A stretch of 64,000 bases of DNA from an uncultured Bacteroidales bacterium (GTDB lineage Bacteria > Bacteroidota > Bacteroidia > Bacteroidales > F082): assembly GCA_900318265.1 (NCBI GenBank), contig ONKA01000012.1, positions 1-64,000 on the forward strand, given 5' to 3'. Numbering within the stretch: the first letter of the stretch is position 1; each line of letters opens with the position of its first letter. Shown here one piece after another: positions 7,319-16,996 of this stretch. Both the position numbers and the translations under genes were made by a program. The notes under the pieces are model-generated. The model had not been told where the DNA came from. It made no database searches and worked only from the letters and a program-made list of their open reading frames with translations.

Positions 7319-8941
7319 ATGAAATCACTGAAAGCATTCTTATTCGCTGCTGTCTGCCTCGTTTCGGTTACCGCGGCTGCCCAAATTCAATCCAACACAC
7401 CACAGAAGCCACAGACGAAGGCACAGATGAATGCCCAAAAACTGGGCACCGTCCTATATCTCATTGAGAATTTCTATGTCGACACCACCAATATGGACAA
7501 GGTGACGGAAGACGCCATCGTAGCCGCATTGAAGGAGCTCGACCCACACTCGGCCTACATCTCGAAAAAAGACGTGGAGAAAGCCAACGAGCCCCTCGTG
7601 GGAAGTTTCGAAGGCATCGGCGTGACCTTCCAACTCATCCGCGACACCATCACCGTCATCAGCCCCACGGCCGGAGGCCCCTCCGAGAAGGTGGGCATCA
7701 TGGCTGGCGACCAATTCATCAAGATTGACGGCGAGGAAGCCTTCGGCAAGAAAGTCGACAACGAATATGTGCAGAAACACTTGCGCGGCAAGAAAGGCAC
7801 CAAGGTCACCGTGAGCGTGAAGCGCGGCAACGACCCTGAGCTTCTTGACTTCGAAATCACCCGCGACAAGATTCCGTTGAACAGCATCAACGCAGCCTAT
7901 ATGCTCGACAACCATGTCGGCTACATCAAACTCGACCGTTTCGCACAAGAGTCGACACATGAATTCAAGGATGCTTTTGCCAAGCTGCAAGCCCAAGGCA
8001 TGGAGTCGCTGATCTTCGACCTGCGCGGCAACACGGGTGGCTATCTCAACACCGCTATTGAACTTGTCGACCAATTCCTCTCGGAGAACCAACTTGTTGT
8101 CTTCACCGAAGGCATTCATTCGCCCTATCAGGAATGGCGTTGTACTAAAGCAGGACTTTACACCATCGGAAAACTGGTAGTCCTCATCGACGAAGGCTCA
8201 GCCTCCGCCAGTGAAATCCTTTCGGGTGCCATTCAAGACCATGACCGTGGCGTGGTTATCGGTCGCCGTTCCTTCGGCAAAGGTTTGGTTCAGAGACCTT
8301 TCAACCTCCCCGACGGCTCACAGATGCGCCTCACCACCTCACGCTACCACACCCCTTCGGGTCGCTGCATCCAGCGGCCTTACGAGAACGGTGCCGAGGA
8401 CTATGCCAAGGAGATGACCAAGCGCCTAAAGAACGGTGAGTACTTCCATGCCGACAGCATCCACTTCCCAGACTCTTTGAAATACAAGACCGATGGCGGT
8501 CGCACAGTTTACGGCGGTGGCGGCATCATGCCCGACATCTTCATCCCTGTCGACACGGCTTACAACAGCAAGCTCTACACCAACCTCGTCCGTAAGGGAG
8601 CCTTGAACCGCTTCACCACCGACTACGGCCTCAAGCACCGCGATGATATCAAGGCGCAATACGGCAATTTCGACAGCTTTAACAAGAGTTTCGTCGTCGG
8701 CAAAGACCTCGTCGACGGGCTGAAGGCAGCCGCCAAGGAAGCCAAGGTGGAATGGAACGACGAACAATTTGCACATTCCGAGAAGTTCATCCTCTTGCAG
8801 ATGAAGGCCTTGATCGCCCGCAATGTTTGGGATACCCAACAATACTACCAGGTGATGGCCTCTGTCGACCCTGGCATACAAAAAGCCATGGAAGTGCTTG
8901 GCAATGAAAAAGTTTACAAGCGCATCCTAAAAGGCAAATAA
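7319..8941 (+). CDS. S41 family C-terminal processing peptidase (CtpA/Prc-like)
   Basis: 540 aa periplasmic serine protease. Order: signal peptide (MKSLKAFLFAAVCLVSVTAAAQ), N-terminal helical domain (LGTVLYLIENFYVDTTNMDKV), PDZ domain (about residues 85-180; SFEGIGVTFQLIRDTITVISPTAGGPSEKVGIMAGDQFIKIDG), and the S41 catalytic core. The core shows DLRGNTGGYL, then the nucleophile Ser in DEGSASASEILSGA and the general-base Lys in RSFGKGLVQ. A C-terminal region of about 150 residues follows. The family trims C-termini of exported proteins; substrates here are unknown. The in-frame extension to 7274 lies across the promoter, so 7319 is the start. The T-rich stretch after the stop has only a weak 4-bp stem. 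Confidence 0.92.
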   Translation: MKSLKAFLFAAVCLVSVTAAAQIQSNTPQKPQTKAQMNAQKLGTVLYLIENFYVDTTNMDKVTEDAIVAALKELDPHSAYISKKDVEKANEPLVGSFEGIGVTFQLIRDTITVISPTAGGPSEKVGIMAGDQFIKIDGEEAFGKKVDNEYVQKHLRGKKGTKVTVSVKRGNDPELLDFEITRDKIPLNSINAAYMLDNHVGYIKLDRFAQESTHEFKDAFAKLQAQGMESLIFDLRGNTGGYLNTAIELVDQFLSENQLVVFTEGIHSPYQEWRCTKAGLYTIGKLVVLIDEGSASASEILSGAIQDHDRGVVIGRRSFGKGLVQRPFNLPDGSQMRLTTSRYHTPSGRCIQRPYENGAEDYAKEMTKRLKNGEYFHADSIHFPDSLKYKTDGGRTVYGGGGIMPDIFIPVDTAYNSKLYTNLVRKGALNRFTTDYGLKHRDDIKAQYGNFDSFNKSFVVGKDLVDGLKAAAKEAKVEWNDEQFAHSEKFILLQMKALIARNVWDTQQYYQVMASVDPGIQKAMEVLGNEKVYKRILKGK

Positions 8942-9013
8942 GCCTGTACGTTTTTTTTCTTTTCAGCTGTAACTTTTTTGCAGATTCCACGTCTACGTTT
9001 TCGGAATTATTCC

Positions 9014-9021
9014 TATTTTTG
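9014..9021 (+). promoter_or_regulatory. -7 promoter element for the first C25 protease gene
   Basis: TATTTTTG matches TAnnTTTG; the leader to the ATG at 9090 is about 60 nt. Confidence 0.65.
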
Positions 9022-9089
9022 CCGTTTAGACAGCTACCCTTGGTAGAAATCAAGTAACATTTTAAATATCAATCCATTAAAATCAAAAA

Positions 9090-12000
9090 ATGAAGAAATT
9101 TGGTTTACTCACCGCAGCATTCCTGATGATGGGATTGCTGTTTGGCACCCAAGTGATGGCTCAGCACATCGAACTCGGCGTCGCCAAATCGGCACAAAAC
9201 TGTGCCCAAGTAACTGACAACGGCTTCACAGCCTCCTTCTCCTTCAGCAGCATCGATGCCACTGAAGTTTCCACTGAAAAAGGCGTGTTCTCCACCATCA
9301 CGATGGACGGCACCTATCCTTCAGGTAACGTAGGCGAGCCCATGCTGCCTGCTGCCAACAAGCTTATTGCTGTCCCTTACGGTGCAAAAGACCTCACCGT
9401 CAAGGTAAAGAGCTACAGCACAAGCACCTATCGTCTTGCTGACTACGGCATCAACAAAGTCACCCCGATGCAACCCATGATCCGCAAGGACCAGAAGCCT
9501 GAGGATGTGCCTTTTGCCTACAGTGAGAAAGCATACGCCACCAAAGGCTTCGTCAACCGTCCCATCGCCGAGGTGAAGATCCAAGGCACGATGCGTGGCA
9601 TCCAGATCGGTGCCCTGACGGTCAACCCCGTGCAATACGACGCTGCCACCAACAGCATCCTCGTTCATAACGACATCGAAGTCGAAGTGAGCTACGGCCA
9701 ATATGACAAATCGGTTGCCTACAACGAGTTTGCTCGTACCTTCAGCCCCTATTTCGCCAACATCTATGGCCAGATGTTCAACTGGCGCGACGACGTCTAT
9801 GACGAACACCCCGACCTCTGGCAGAATCCCGTCCACATGCTGATCATCGCCGACCGTATGTTCGAGGAATGCCTGCAGCCTTGGTATGCTTGGAAGACCA
9901 CGAAGGGCTTCTACCTGAACATCAACTACACCGATGAAATCGGTACCAGCGCCGCTGCCATCCGTGCCTTCATCCAAGAAGAGTACGACAAAGAGGCTCC
10001 CACCTTCTTGATGATCATGGGCGACAAGAACCAAGTGGCCGCCAGTGCCACGGGTAGCGAGACCCACTGCGTCACCGACCTCCAGTATTCGAGCGTCGAC
10101 GGCGACCAGTATCCCGACATGTACCACAGCCGTTTCCCCGCTGAGACCGTGGCTCAGATGCAGGCCATGATTAACAAGGCCCTCGAATATGAGCAGTACA
10201 CCATGCCCGACCCGAGCTATCTGAACAACGTGCTCCTTATCGCTGGTGAAGACAGCGGCTGGGGTGTCACTGTGGGTCGTCCTACCATTTGGTATGCCAC
10301 CAACTATTACTACAATGAAGAACATGGTTATGCCAACGTGTATGAATATAGTCACGGCCAGTATTCCGGTTGCTACTCACACCTGAACACCGGTGTCGGC
10401 TTCGCCAACTACACCGCTCACGGCTCCAACACCAGCTGGGCTGGTCCTAGCTTCACCGTCAGCGATGTCAACAACCTGACCAACGAGCACAAGTACTTCC
10501 TCGCCATGGGTAACTGCTGCGAGGCTGCCGACTGGGGCATCAGCGGCACCTGCTTCGGTGAGGCCATGGTGCGTGCCGAGAACAAGGCCGCCTATGCCTA
10601 CATCGGTTCCTGCCCTTCGACCTACTGGCTCAACGACTACTACTTCGGCGTAGGTGCTACTAGTCGCCATGACGGCACCATGCCTTCCTACGAAGAGACC
10701 ACCATGGGCTTCTACGATGCCATGTGGACTGACGACGCCTACAACACCGTCACCTCCATGATGTTCATCGGTAACTTGGCTAGCAATGCTGCCCAAGCCC
10801 TCGGCTATGAACTGCACTGCAGCACCCTCTACGACTGGCAAGCCTACCACACTTTGGGTGATGGTTCCGTTTTGCCTTTCCGCATCCAACCCACTGAAAA
10901 CACCATCAGCCACATGCCCACCCTGCCCATCGGCATGGACTACTTCACCGTCAGTGCCAATCCCGGTTCTTACGTTGGTATCTCCAAGGACGGTGTCCTC
11001 TACGGTGCCGGCATGATCGGTGAGAGCGGCACGGCCGACATCCCGATCCAGCCCATCACAAGCGGTGGCGATGTCACCATCTGCGTGACCCATCCGCAAT
11101 ACGTTCCTTACACCAACGTCATTCCTGCTGCTGCTTTGGACGGTGCTTTCGTTACGGTCGACAGCTTCACTCCAGCTAACGTCCACGTTGGCGATGAGAC
11201 TTCGATGAGCATCACCTTCAAGAACGTGGGTACCCAACCTACCAACGGCACCACCAATGTGACCTTGACTTGCGAGGACGACAACCTCACCATCCTCAAC
11301 GGTGTTGGTTCTTTCGGCAATTTGGATCCGGATGCCACCACTCAAATCAATGGCTTCAGATATAGCATTGCTGAAGGTGTTGCCGACGGCACCAGATTCA
11401 CCATCCAAATTGCTGCCGTATGTGGTAGCGAGACTTGGGAAGGTAAAGCCGTCGTCACTGCCGGCGAAGCCGTGCTGCAATTCGACGGTATGGCTAGCGC
11501 TGGTGGATTTGTCCCCGGCGAAACGCTCACCATTGCCGCTTTGTTCAAGAACACTGGTCACTATATGGCCACCAATGCCATTGCCAGCATTGCCTCAACG
11601 AGCGAATATGTCACCATCGAAAACGAAACATTCGAAGTCGGTTCCATCGACCCGACGGGTGTCGCCACTTGCGTGTTCAACATCACTGTTGACGCTGCAT
11701 GCCCCACGACCGAGCAACTGCCTTTGACCTTCACCTTGAATGCCGACGGCGGTCTCGTTGCCGAAGGTGCCGGCGTCATCAAGAACGCCTGCAACGTGAT
11801 CTTCGACCTCGTCGACAGCTACGGCGATGGTTGGAATGGCGCAAGCTTGAATGTCAGCTTTAGCGATGGCACTCCTTCTCAGAGCTTGACCATCTCCAGC
11901 GGCAACTCGGCCACCTATACCATTGAGATTGGCAATGGCGTCCATGTCACCCTCACCTGGAACAGCGGCAGCTGGGACAGCGAGTGCTCTTTCACCGTGA

Positions 12001-12587
12001 AATACGAAGATGGTGATATCATCTACAACGCTTCCTCCGTCCACAGTGGCGTGCTCTACGAATTCGACTGCAACTGCGGTGGCGGTGTTCCCGTGGGCAC
12101 TTTCAACCCCGTTGAGAACCTGCAAGCCGAAGCCACCTACACCAGCGTCACCTTGACTTGGGACGCTCCTGAAGGTGCCATCAACTACATCATCAGCCGT
12201 AATGGCCTCGAAATCGGTCAGACGACAGAAACCACCTTCACCGACGTTTTAGTCAACAAAGACGGTTTCTACACCTATTGTGTGGTGGCCGAATACACTG
12301 ATGGTCTCTCGATGCCTGAGTGCGTCATCGTTGAATACACTGACGCCATCGGTGAAAATGAGGCTGAGTTCTCCATCTATCCCAACCCCGTCAACAGCAC
12401 CTTGTTCGTCAACAGCGGCAATGCCGAGTTCAGCTACGAGATGTACAACGGCATGGGACAGAAGGTCGCCAACGGCCAAGCCAACGGCAACGCTCAGATC
12501 AGCGTCAGCGGCTTGAACAAGGGTGTCTACTTCCTCCGCCTGACCTCTGGCACGCAAGTGCGTATCGAGAAGGTCGTGGTTGAATAA
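9090..12587 (+). CDS. Gingipain-like C25 cysteine protease with T9SS type A sorting domain
   Basis: 1165 aa secreted protein. Signal peptide ends around MAQ (residue 25). A gingipain-type propeptide follows (GTYPSGNVGEPMLPAANKLIAVPYGA). Next is the C25 catalytic domain, with predicted catalytic His at about 444 (ANYTAHGSN) and Cys at 476 or 477 (AMGNCCEAADWG). Then come immunoglobulin-like beta domains, a module with DSYGDGWNGASLNVSF, a fibronectin III-like module (VENLQAEATYTSVTLTWDAP) and a C-terminal T9SS sorting domain (FSIYPNPVNSTLFVNS to the end). By family knowledge it crosses the outer membrane by T9SS and the sorting domain is cleaved on export. Substrate specificity is unknown. A terminator shared with the convergent TerB/DnaJ gene follows directly. 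Confidence 0.9.
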   Translation: MKKFGLLTAAFLMMGLLFGTQVMAQHIELGVAKSAQNCAQVTDNGFTASFSFSSIDATEVSTEKGVFSTITMDGTYPSGNVGEPMLPAANKLIAVPYGAKDLTVKVKSYSTSTYRLADYGINKVTPMQPMIRKDQKPEDVPFAYSEKAYATKGFVNRPIAEVKIQGTMRGIQIGALTVNPVQYDAATNSILVHNDIEVEVSYGQYDKSVAYNEFARTFSPYFANIYGQMFNWRDDVYDEHPDLWQNPVHMLIIADRMFEECLQPWYAWKTTKGFYLNINYTDEIGTSAAAIRAFIQEEYDKEAPTFLMIMGDKNQVAASATGSETHCVTDLQYSSVDGDQYPDMYHSRFPAETVAQMQAMINKALEYEQYTMPDPSYLNNVLLIAGEDSGWGVTVGRPTIWYATNYYYNEEHGYANVYEYSHGQYSGCYSHLNTGVGFANYTAHGSNTSWAGPSFTVSDVNNLTNEHKYFLAMGNCCEAADWGISGTCFGEAMVRAENKAAYAYIGSCPSTYWLNDYYFGVGATSRHDGTMPSYEETTMGFYDAMWTDDAYNTVTSMMFIGNLASNAAQALGYELHCSTLYDWQAYHTLGDGSVLPFRIQPTENTISHMPTLPIGMDYFTVSANPGSYVGISKDGVLYGAGMIGESGTADIPIQPITSGGDVTICVTHPQYVPYTNVIPAAALDGAFVTVDSFTPANVHVGDETSMSITFKNVGTQPTNGTTNVTLTCEDDNLTILNGVGSFGNLDPDATTQINGFRYSIAEGVADGTRFTIQIAAVCGSETWEGKAVVTAGEAVLQFDGMASAGGFVPGETLTIAALFKNTGHYMATNAIASIASTSEYVTIENETFEVGSIDPTGVATCVFNITVDAACPTTEQLPLTFTLNADGGLVAEGAGVIKNACNVIFDLVDSYGDGWNGASLNVSFSDGTPSQSLTISSGNSATYTIEIGNGVHVTLTWNSGSWDSECSFTVKYEDGDIIYNASSVHSGVLYEFDCNCGGGVPVGTFNPVENLQAEATYTSVTLTWDAPEGAINYIISRNGLEIGQTTETTFTDVLVNKDGFYTYCVVAEYTDGLSMPECVIVEYTDAIGENEAEFSIYPNPVNSTLFVNSGNAEFSYEMYNGMGQKVANGQANGNAQISVSGLNKGVYFLRLTSGTQVRIEKVVVE

Positions 12588-12604
12588 TCCGACAACCTGA
12601 AACG

Positions 12605-12635
12605 AAAAAAGGCAGCCGATTGGCTGCCTTTTTTT
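12605..12635. terminator. Bidirectional terminator between the C25 protease and TerB/DnaJ genes
   Basis: GGCAGCC / GGCTGCC stem with a GATT loop, flanked by six A and seven T bases, between convergent genes. Confidence 0.88.
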
Positions 12636-12638
12636 CGT

Positions 12639-13370
12639 TTATAGACCTCGTTGTTTCTTGATGGTCTCGTAAGCTGCGTTGATTTCCTGGAATTTCTTCT
12701 CAGCTGCTTGCCGCACCTCGTCACCGAGGTTGCTCACCAAATCGGGGTGGTTCTTCTTGGCCATCTCGCGATAGGCCCTCTTCACCTCATCGTCGGTCGC
12801 TGAAGGAGCAATACCGAGAATCTTGTAGGCACTGTCAGTCTCCTTGATAAACATGGCCTTCACCGAAAGGAAATCGCTGTTGGAAATGCCCATGTAATCG
12901 GAAATCGTATTGATCACGCCCAACTCTTCAGACGAAATAACACCATCGGAGTCGGCGATGCCGAACAGATAATGAAGCAATTGCAGGCGCGTGGAATAGT
13001 CCATATAATGTCCCACCTGCTGACTCACCTCATAGATGTTGTATTCCTTTTGCAGGATTTCGCGGAGCATCTTGATATAGTTTTCGGCACGCTCCTGTCC
13101 GAAATTCTGCAAGAAAAATCGCTTCACATAGTCGAGTTCGGAACGTTTCACGTTGCCGTCAGCCTTCATTACGGCGGCTGATAGTACGAGTAGGGTAACA
13201 TTAAAGTCGCGCTTCTCCTCCGTATTGCCAAAGGTATCCGTCACTCCAGAGCGGATGACCCTCACACCACCTGAGAAGAGACTGCCGATGGCATACCCGA
13301 TAATACCGCCCAGAGGGCCACCGAACGACCATCCCAATCCCGTCAATATCAATCTCAAGAAAAATCCCAT
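12639..13370 (-). CDS. DjlA-like protein: membrane anchor, TerB domain and J domain
   Basis: 243 aa. A Gly-rich hydrophobic N-terminus (LTGLGWSFGGPLGGIIGYAIGSLFSGG) is followed by a TerB-like helical domain (about residues 55-170; LLVLSAAVMKADGNVKRSELDYVKRF, ADSDGVISSEEL). A C-terminal J domain (about residues 180-243) carries YKILGIAPSATDDEVKRAYREMAKKNHPDLV with the HPD motif needed to stimulate DnaK ATPase. The architecture is that of DjlA-type co-chaperones. It is transcribed away from the second C25 gene and has its own -7 element at 13395-13402. Confidence 0.88.
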   Translation of the reverse strand: MGFFLRLILTGLGWSFGGPLGGIIGYAIGSLFSGGVRVIRSGVTDTFGNTEEKRDFNVTLLVLSAAVMKADGNVKRSELDYVKRFFLQNFGQERAENYIKMLREILQKEYNIYEVSQQVGHYMDYSTRLQLLHYLFGIADSDGVISSEELGVINTISDYMGISNSDFLSVKAMFIKETDSAYKILGIAPSATDDEVKRAYREMAKKNHPDLVSNLGDEVRQAAEKKFQEINAAYETIKKQRGL

Positions 13371-13394
13371 GGTTAGTTAATTGCTTTCAGTCGG

Positions 13395-13402
13395 CAAAAG
13401 TA
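13395..13402 (-). promoter_or_regulatory. -7 promoter element for the DjlA-like gene
   Basis: TACTTTTG on the minus strand, 24 nt before the ATG at 13370. Confidence 0.65.
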
Positions 13403-13467
13403 CACAAAAAACGACACCTATAGGTAAAATAATTCTTTCAACCACTATAAACCACCAAAAAGTTTCG

Positions 13468-13475
13468 TATTTTTG
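13468..13475 (+). promoter_or_regulatory. -7 promoter element for the second C25 protease gene
   Basis: TATTTTTG matches TAnnTTTG, 38 nt before the ATG at 13514, and is divergent from the DjlA-like promoter. Confidence 0.65.
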
Positions 13476-13513
13476 CGACCTTTATTAAAGCATTCAAATT
13501 AATCTATTCACAC

Positions 13514-15700
13514 ATGAAAAAAGCCCTTTTCTCTCTCCTGTTTGTGGCTTTGTCAGCGATGACATTCGCCCAACGTTGGACCAGTATCAGCAGCAATGCT
13601 CCTGCAGGTCCTGAGGTCAAGTTGGTTTCGAGCAGCGAACAGCAAGTCGTGGTCGACTTCTCGCTGGGCGGCTTCTACTTGACTCGGGTGAGCACTCCCA
13701 ACGGCACTCAGCAAATCGTTTCCGTCCCCGAGATGGCCTCGATGCTTGAAGCCGGTGCTCCCGACCTCCCCCAATTCCCCGTTCCTGCCATCATCGGCGA
13801 CATGGCCGAAATGCAGGTACGCGTGACCAAGAGCGCTTTTACCGATTATGAAAACGTTGAGATTGCCCCTTCAAAAGGCAACTTCAGCCGTCAAATCGAC
13901 CCCGAAAGCGTGGCTTACACCTACGGTGCGATGTATAGCAAAAATGCCTATTATCCTACCGCCCAGGCTTATCTTGAAACGCCTTACATCATCCGCGACT
14001 TCCGTGGTCAGAACATCATGGTGCGTCCCTTCGCCTACAACCCCGTGACGAAGACCCTGCGCGTCTATCATGACATGACCATCGAAATGCGTAAGGTGAG
14101 CGACAACGGCGTCAACCAAAAGACGACCCGTAGAGCCAATGCCAAAGTCTCGCCTGAGATGAAGGCTTCCTACGACCATCGTTTCATCAACTACAAGGAA
14201 AGCAACTCCAAGTACACCTTCGTCGAAGACCGCGGCGAATTGCTGGTCATCTGCCCCGACCAATACATGGAGACCATGCAGACCTTTGTCGACTGGAAGA
14301 ACCAGTCGGGTCGTCCCACCACCATCGTCAGCTTGAGCGAAGTCGGTGGCAACAACGACACCCAAATCAAGAATTACATCCAGAACATCTACAACGACCC
14401 GGACCACAACCTTGAGTTCGTCCTGCTCGTTGGTGACTATGCTGACCTCACGCCCCACTCGATGAGCGGCGGTCGTTCCGACAACTGGTTTGGCCAATTG
14501 GAAGGCAACGATTACTATCTGGAGCTCCTCACTGGCCGTTTCTCGGTGCAGACCATGAAGGATGTGGAGACGCACGTCGACAAGGTGTTGTACTATGAGC
14601 GCGACATGCCCGAAGGCCTCACTTGGGTCAACCAAGGTATCGGCATCGGTGCCAACGAAGGTGCAGGCAACGGTCACATGGGCGGTGAAGCCGACTATGT
14701 GCACATCAACTACATCCGCGACACCCTGATGCACTACACTTACGAGAACGTCACCCAACAGTACAGCGGTGTGGGCAGCGGCACCAGCGCCAATGCCATC
14801 AGTGCCGACTTCAACGCTGGCAAGAGCATCTGCAACTATTGCAACCACGGCTCGCAGCAAAGTTGGGCTGTGGCCAACTACAGCAACAGCCATGTGAACG
14901 CCCTGGTGAACGACGACAAATGGCCTTACATCTGGTCTGTCGCCTGCAACAATGGTGAGTTCAACGGCACCTGCTTCGGCGAGGCATGGCTCCGTGCCAC
15001 CAACGAGACCACGGGACGTCCCACCGGTGCTGTCGGTGGCATGTTCAGCTGGATCTCACAGCCTTGGGTGCCTCCAATGACGGGTCAAGACGAGATGGTC
15101 GACATCCTCACGGGATGGAGAAGTGCCGACAAATACTGCCACACCTTTGGTGGTGCATCCCTGAACGGCAGTATGTACATGCTTGACATGCACCCCAGTG
15201 ACCAAGGAGCCACCCACAACACTTGGATCCTCTTTGGTGACCCGAGTTTGATGGTGCGCACCGACAATCCTGTCAGCATGAACCTCTCTTGCTCGCCTGC
15301 CGTGTTGATGCTCGGTATGAGCGAGTTGGAAATCACCGCCGAAAACACCGCCTACGGCATCGCCACCCTGATGATGGACGGTGAAGTGGTCGCTACTGGT
15401 GAAATCGACAACGGCACCTGCACGCTTGAGTTCGCTCCTATGAGCACCGTTGGCACTGCCACGCTGACCGTTATTGCCTACAATAAAGTGACCGAAGTCA
15501 TGCCCATCGCAGTCCTTCCCGCCGAAGGTCCTTATGTCACCATCGCCAACTACTCACCCAACTTCGCTCCCGTCAATGTAGCCACGAGCCTGACGATGAG
15601 CTTCAAGAACCTTGTCATGCGACGACCAACGTCTGAGCTTCATCAACAGCACTGCCAGCTTCGGTGTGTTGAATGCCGAGGAAACCACCACCCTGCTTGA
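13514..15700 (+). CDS. Gingipain-like C25 protease, N-terminal and catalytic part of a frameshifted gene
   Basis: 728 aa reading frame. Signal peptide (MKKALFSLLFVALSAMTFAQ), propeptide (about residues 21-200), then a C25 catalytic domain with predicted His 445 (CNYCNHGSQQSW) and Cys 478 (SVACNNGEFN). It then enters an immunoglobulin-like domain (VTIANYSPNFAPVNVATSLTMSFKN) and loses frame near base 15610. The last 25 or so residues (after SFKNLVM) do not resemble the family and come from the shifted frame. The rest of the protein, including the T9SS sorting domain, continues one frame over (15612-16928). As written, the product would enter the periplasm but lack the signal for crossing the outer membrane. 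The propeptide is clearly related to that of the third C25 protein (22452-26033). Confidence 0.85.
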   Translation: MKKALFSLLFVALSAMTFAQRWTSISSNAPAGPEVKLVSSSEQQVVVDFSLGGFYLTRVSTPNGTQQIVSVPEMASMLEAGAPDLPQFPVPAIIGDMAEMQVRVTKSAFTDYENVEIAPSKGNFSRQIDPESVAYTYGAMYSKNAYYPTAQAYLETPYIIRDFRGQNIMVRPFAYNPVTKTLRVYHDMTIEMRKVSDNGVNQKTTRRANAKVSPEMKASYDHRFINYKESNSKYTFVEDRGELLVICPDQYMETMQTFVDWKNQSGRPTTIVSLSEVGGNNDTQIKNYIQNIYNDPDHNLEFVLLVGDYADLTPHSMSGGRSDNWFGQLEGNDYYLELLTGRFSVQTMKDVETHVDKVLYYERDMPEGLTWVNQGIGIGANEGAGNGHMGGEADYVHINYIRDTLMHYTYENVTQQYSGVGSGTSANAISADFNAGKSICNYCNHGSQQSWAVANYSNSHVNALVNDDKWPYIWSVACNNGEFNGTCFGEAWLRATNETTGRPTGAVGGMFSWISQPWVPPMTGQDEMVDILTGWRSADKYCHTFGGASLNGSMYMLDMHPSDQGATHNTWILFGDPSLMVRTDNPVSMNLSCSPAVLMLGMSELEITAENTAYGIATLMMDGEVVATGEIDNGTCTLEFAPMSTVGTATLTVIAYNKVTEVMPIAVLPAEGPYVTIANYSPNFAPVNVATSLTMSFKNLVMRRPTSELHQQHCQLRCVECRGNHHPA

Positions 15701-16928
15701 CGCCTTCAGCTTCATCGTTGCTGAAGGAGTTGAAGACGGCACCCGTTTCCAAATCGACGTTGACATGACCGATGGCCGTCAAACCTGGAGCGGCAAGGCC
15801 TTCATCACCGCTGGACAAGCCATCCTCGACTATGTCGGCACCGACTGGGCAGGCGGCTTTGTTCCTGGTGAGACAGTGACCTTCGTGGCCAACTTCAAGA
15901 ACACTGGTCACTACATGGCCACCAACGCTATCGCCAGCATCAGCTGCGAGAACAACTACGTCACTCTGCTCAATCCTACCATTGAGATGGGCACCATCGA
16001 CCCCGAGGGCATCAGCTCCTGCGTGTTCACCATCCAGATTGATGAGAACTGCCCCGCCACTGAAGTCATTAACGTCAGCTTCGCGATGACGGCTGACGGC
16101 GAACTGAACGCCGAAGGCTCCGTCACCATGAGGAACTCCTGCAATGTCATCTTCGAATTGTCCGACTCATGGGGCGACGGCTGGAACGGTGCCTCACTGA
16201 CAGTGAGCTTCGACGACGGCACACCCGCCACGAACCTCAGCTGCCAAGGCAACTCTCAGACGGAAATCATCGAAATCGGCAGAGGTACACACGTCACTTT
16301 GACGTGGAACCGTGGCAGCTACGACAGCGAATGCTCCTTCATCGTCAAGTACGAATCGGGCGAGGTGATCTACCAAATCAGCCATCCCAACCCTGGCGTG
16401 CTGCATGAGTTCGACTGCAACTGCCAAGGTAGCCAAACTGGCACCTTCAACCCCGTTGAGAACCTGGCCGCCGAAATCGGTATCGGCACCATCACCCTCA
16501 CATGGGACGAACCTGAGCGTGCCATCAACTACATCATCAGCCGCAACGGTGTCGAGATTGCACAAACCACTGACCCCACCTATGTTGACGAGGTCTACAC
16601 CGAGTTCTTCTACACTTACTGCGTCGTGGCCGAATACAGCCAAGGCATCAGCGTGCCTGAGTGCATCGTAGTGAAGTCAGAGTTGGGCGTTGAAGAAAAC
16701 GAGACCGAGTTCGCCATCTATCCTAACCCCGTCAATGGCACCCTGTTTGTCAACAGCGGCAACGCCGAGTACAGCTACACGATGTACAACGGCATGGGTC
16801 AGGTGGTGGCCAACGGCACTGCCAAGGGCACTGAGCAAATCAGCGTCGATGGCATGACCAAGGGCATCTACTTCCTCCGCCTTACCAGCGGCACGCAAGT
16901 GCTTGTGGAAAAGGTCGTGGTGAAGTAA
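15612..16928 (+). pseudogene. C-terminal part of the frameshifted C25 protease gene
   Basis: About 438 aa in frame +1 relative to the catalytic part; no promoter or credible own start was seen. It continues the immunoglobulin-like domain (CDDQRLSFINSTASFGVLNAEETTT), then the second beta domain (FVPGETVTFVANFKNTGHYMATNAI), the GDGWNGASLTVSF module, a fibronectin III-like module, and a T9SS type A sorting domain (FAIYPNPVNGTLFVNS to the end). It parallels the C-terminal half of the first C25 protein throughout. Compared with that paralogue, the junction lacks 38 bases between AAGA and ACCTTG, which accounts for the frame change. It is either a real broken gene or an assembly or sequencing error. 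Confidence 0.8.
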
Positions 16929-16949
16929 ACCACAATTGCCTCAAACATG

Positions 16950-16976
16950 AAAGGCGACCTCGTCGAGGTCGCCTTT
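16950..16976. terminator. Bidirectional terminator after the frameshifted C25 gene
   Basis: AAAGGCGACCTC, GTC loop, GAGGTCGCCTTT: a perfect 12-bp stem between convergent genes. It also ends the DUF4249 operon from the other strand. Confidence 0.8.
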
Positions 16977-16996
16977 CTTATTTATGGAATGCCGTC

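Noticed and set aside
15600-15710. Programmed ribosomal frameshift as explanation for the split C25 gene
   Set aside because: No slippery run or downstream structure stands out, and the paralogue shows that 38 bases are missing, which already explains the shift.
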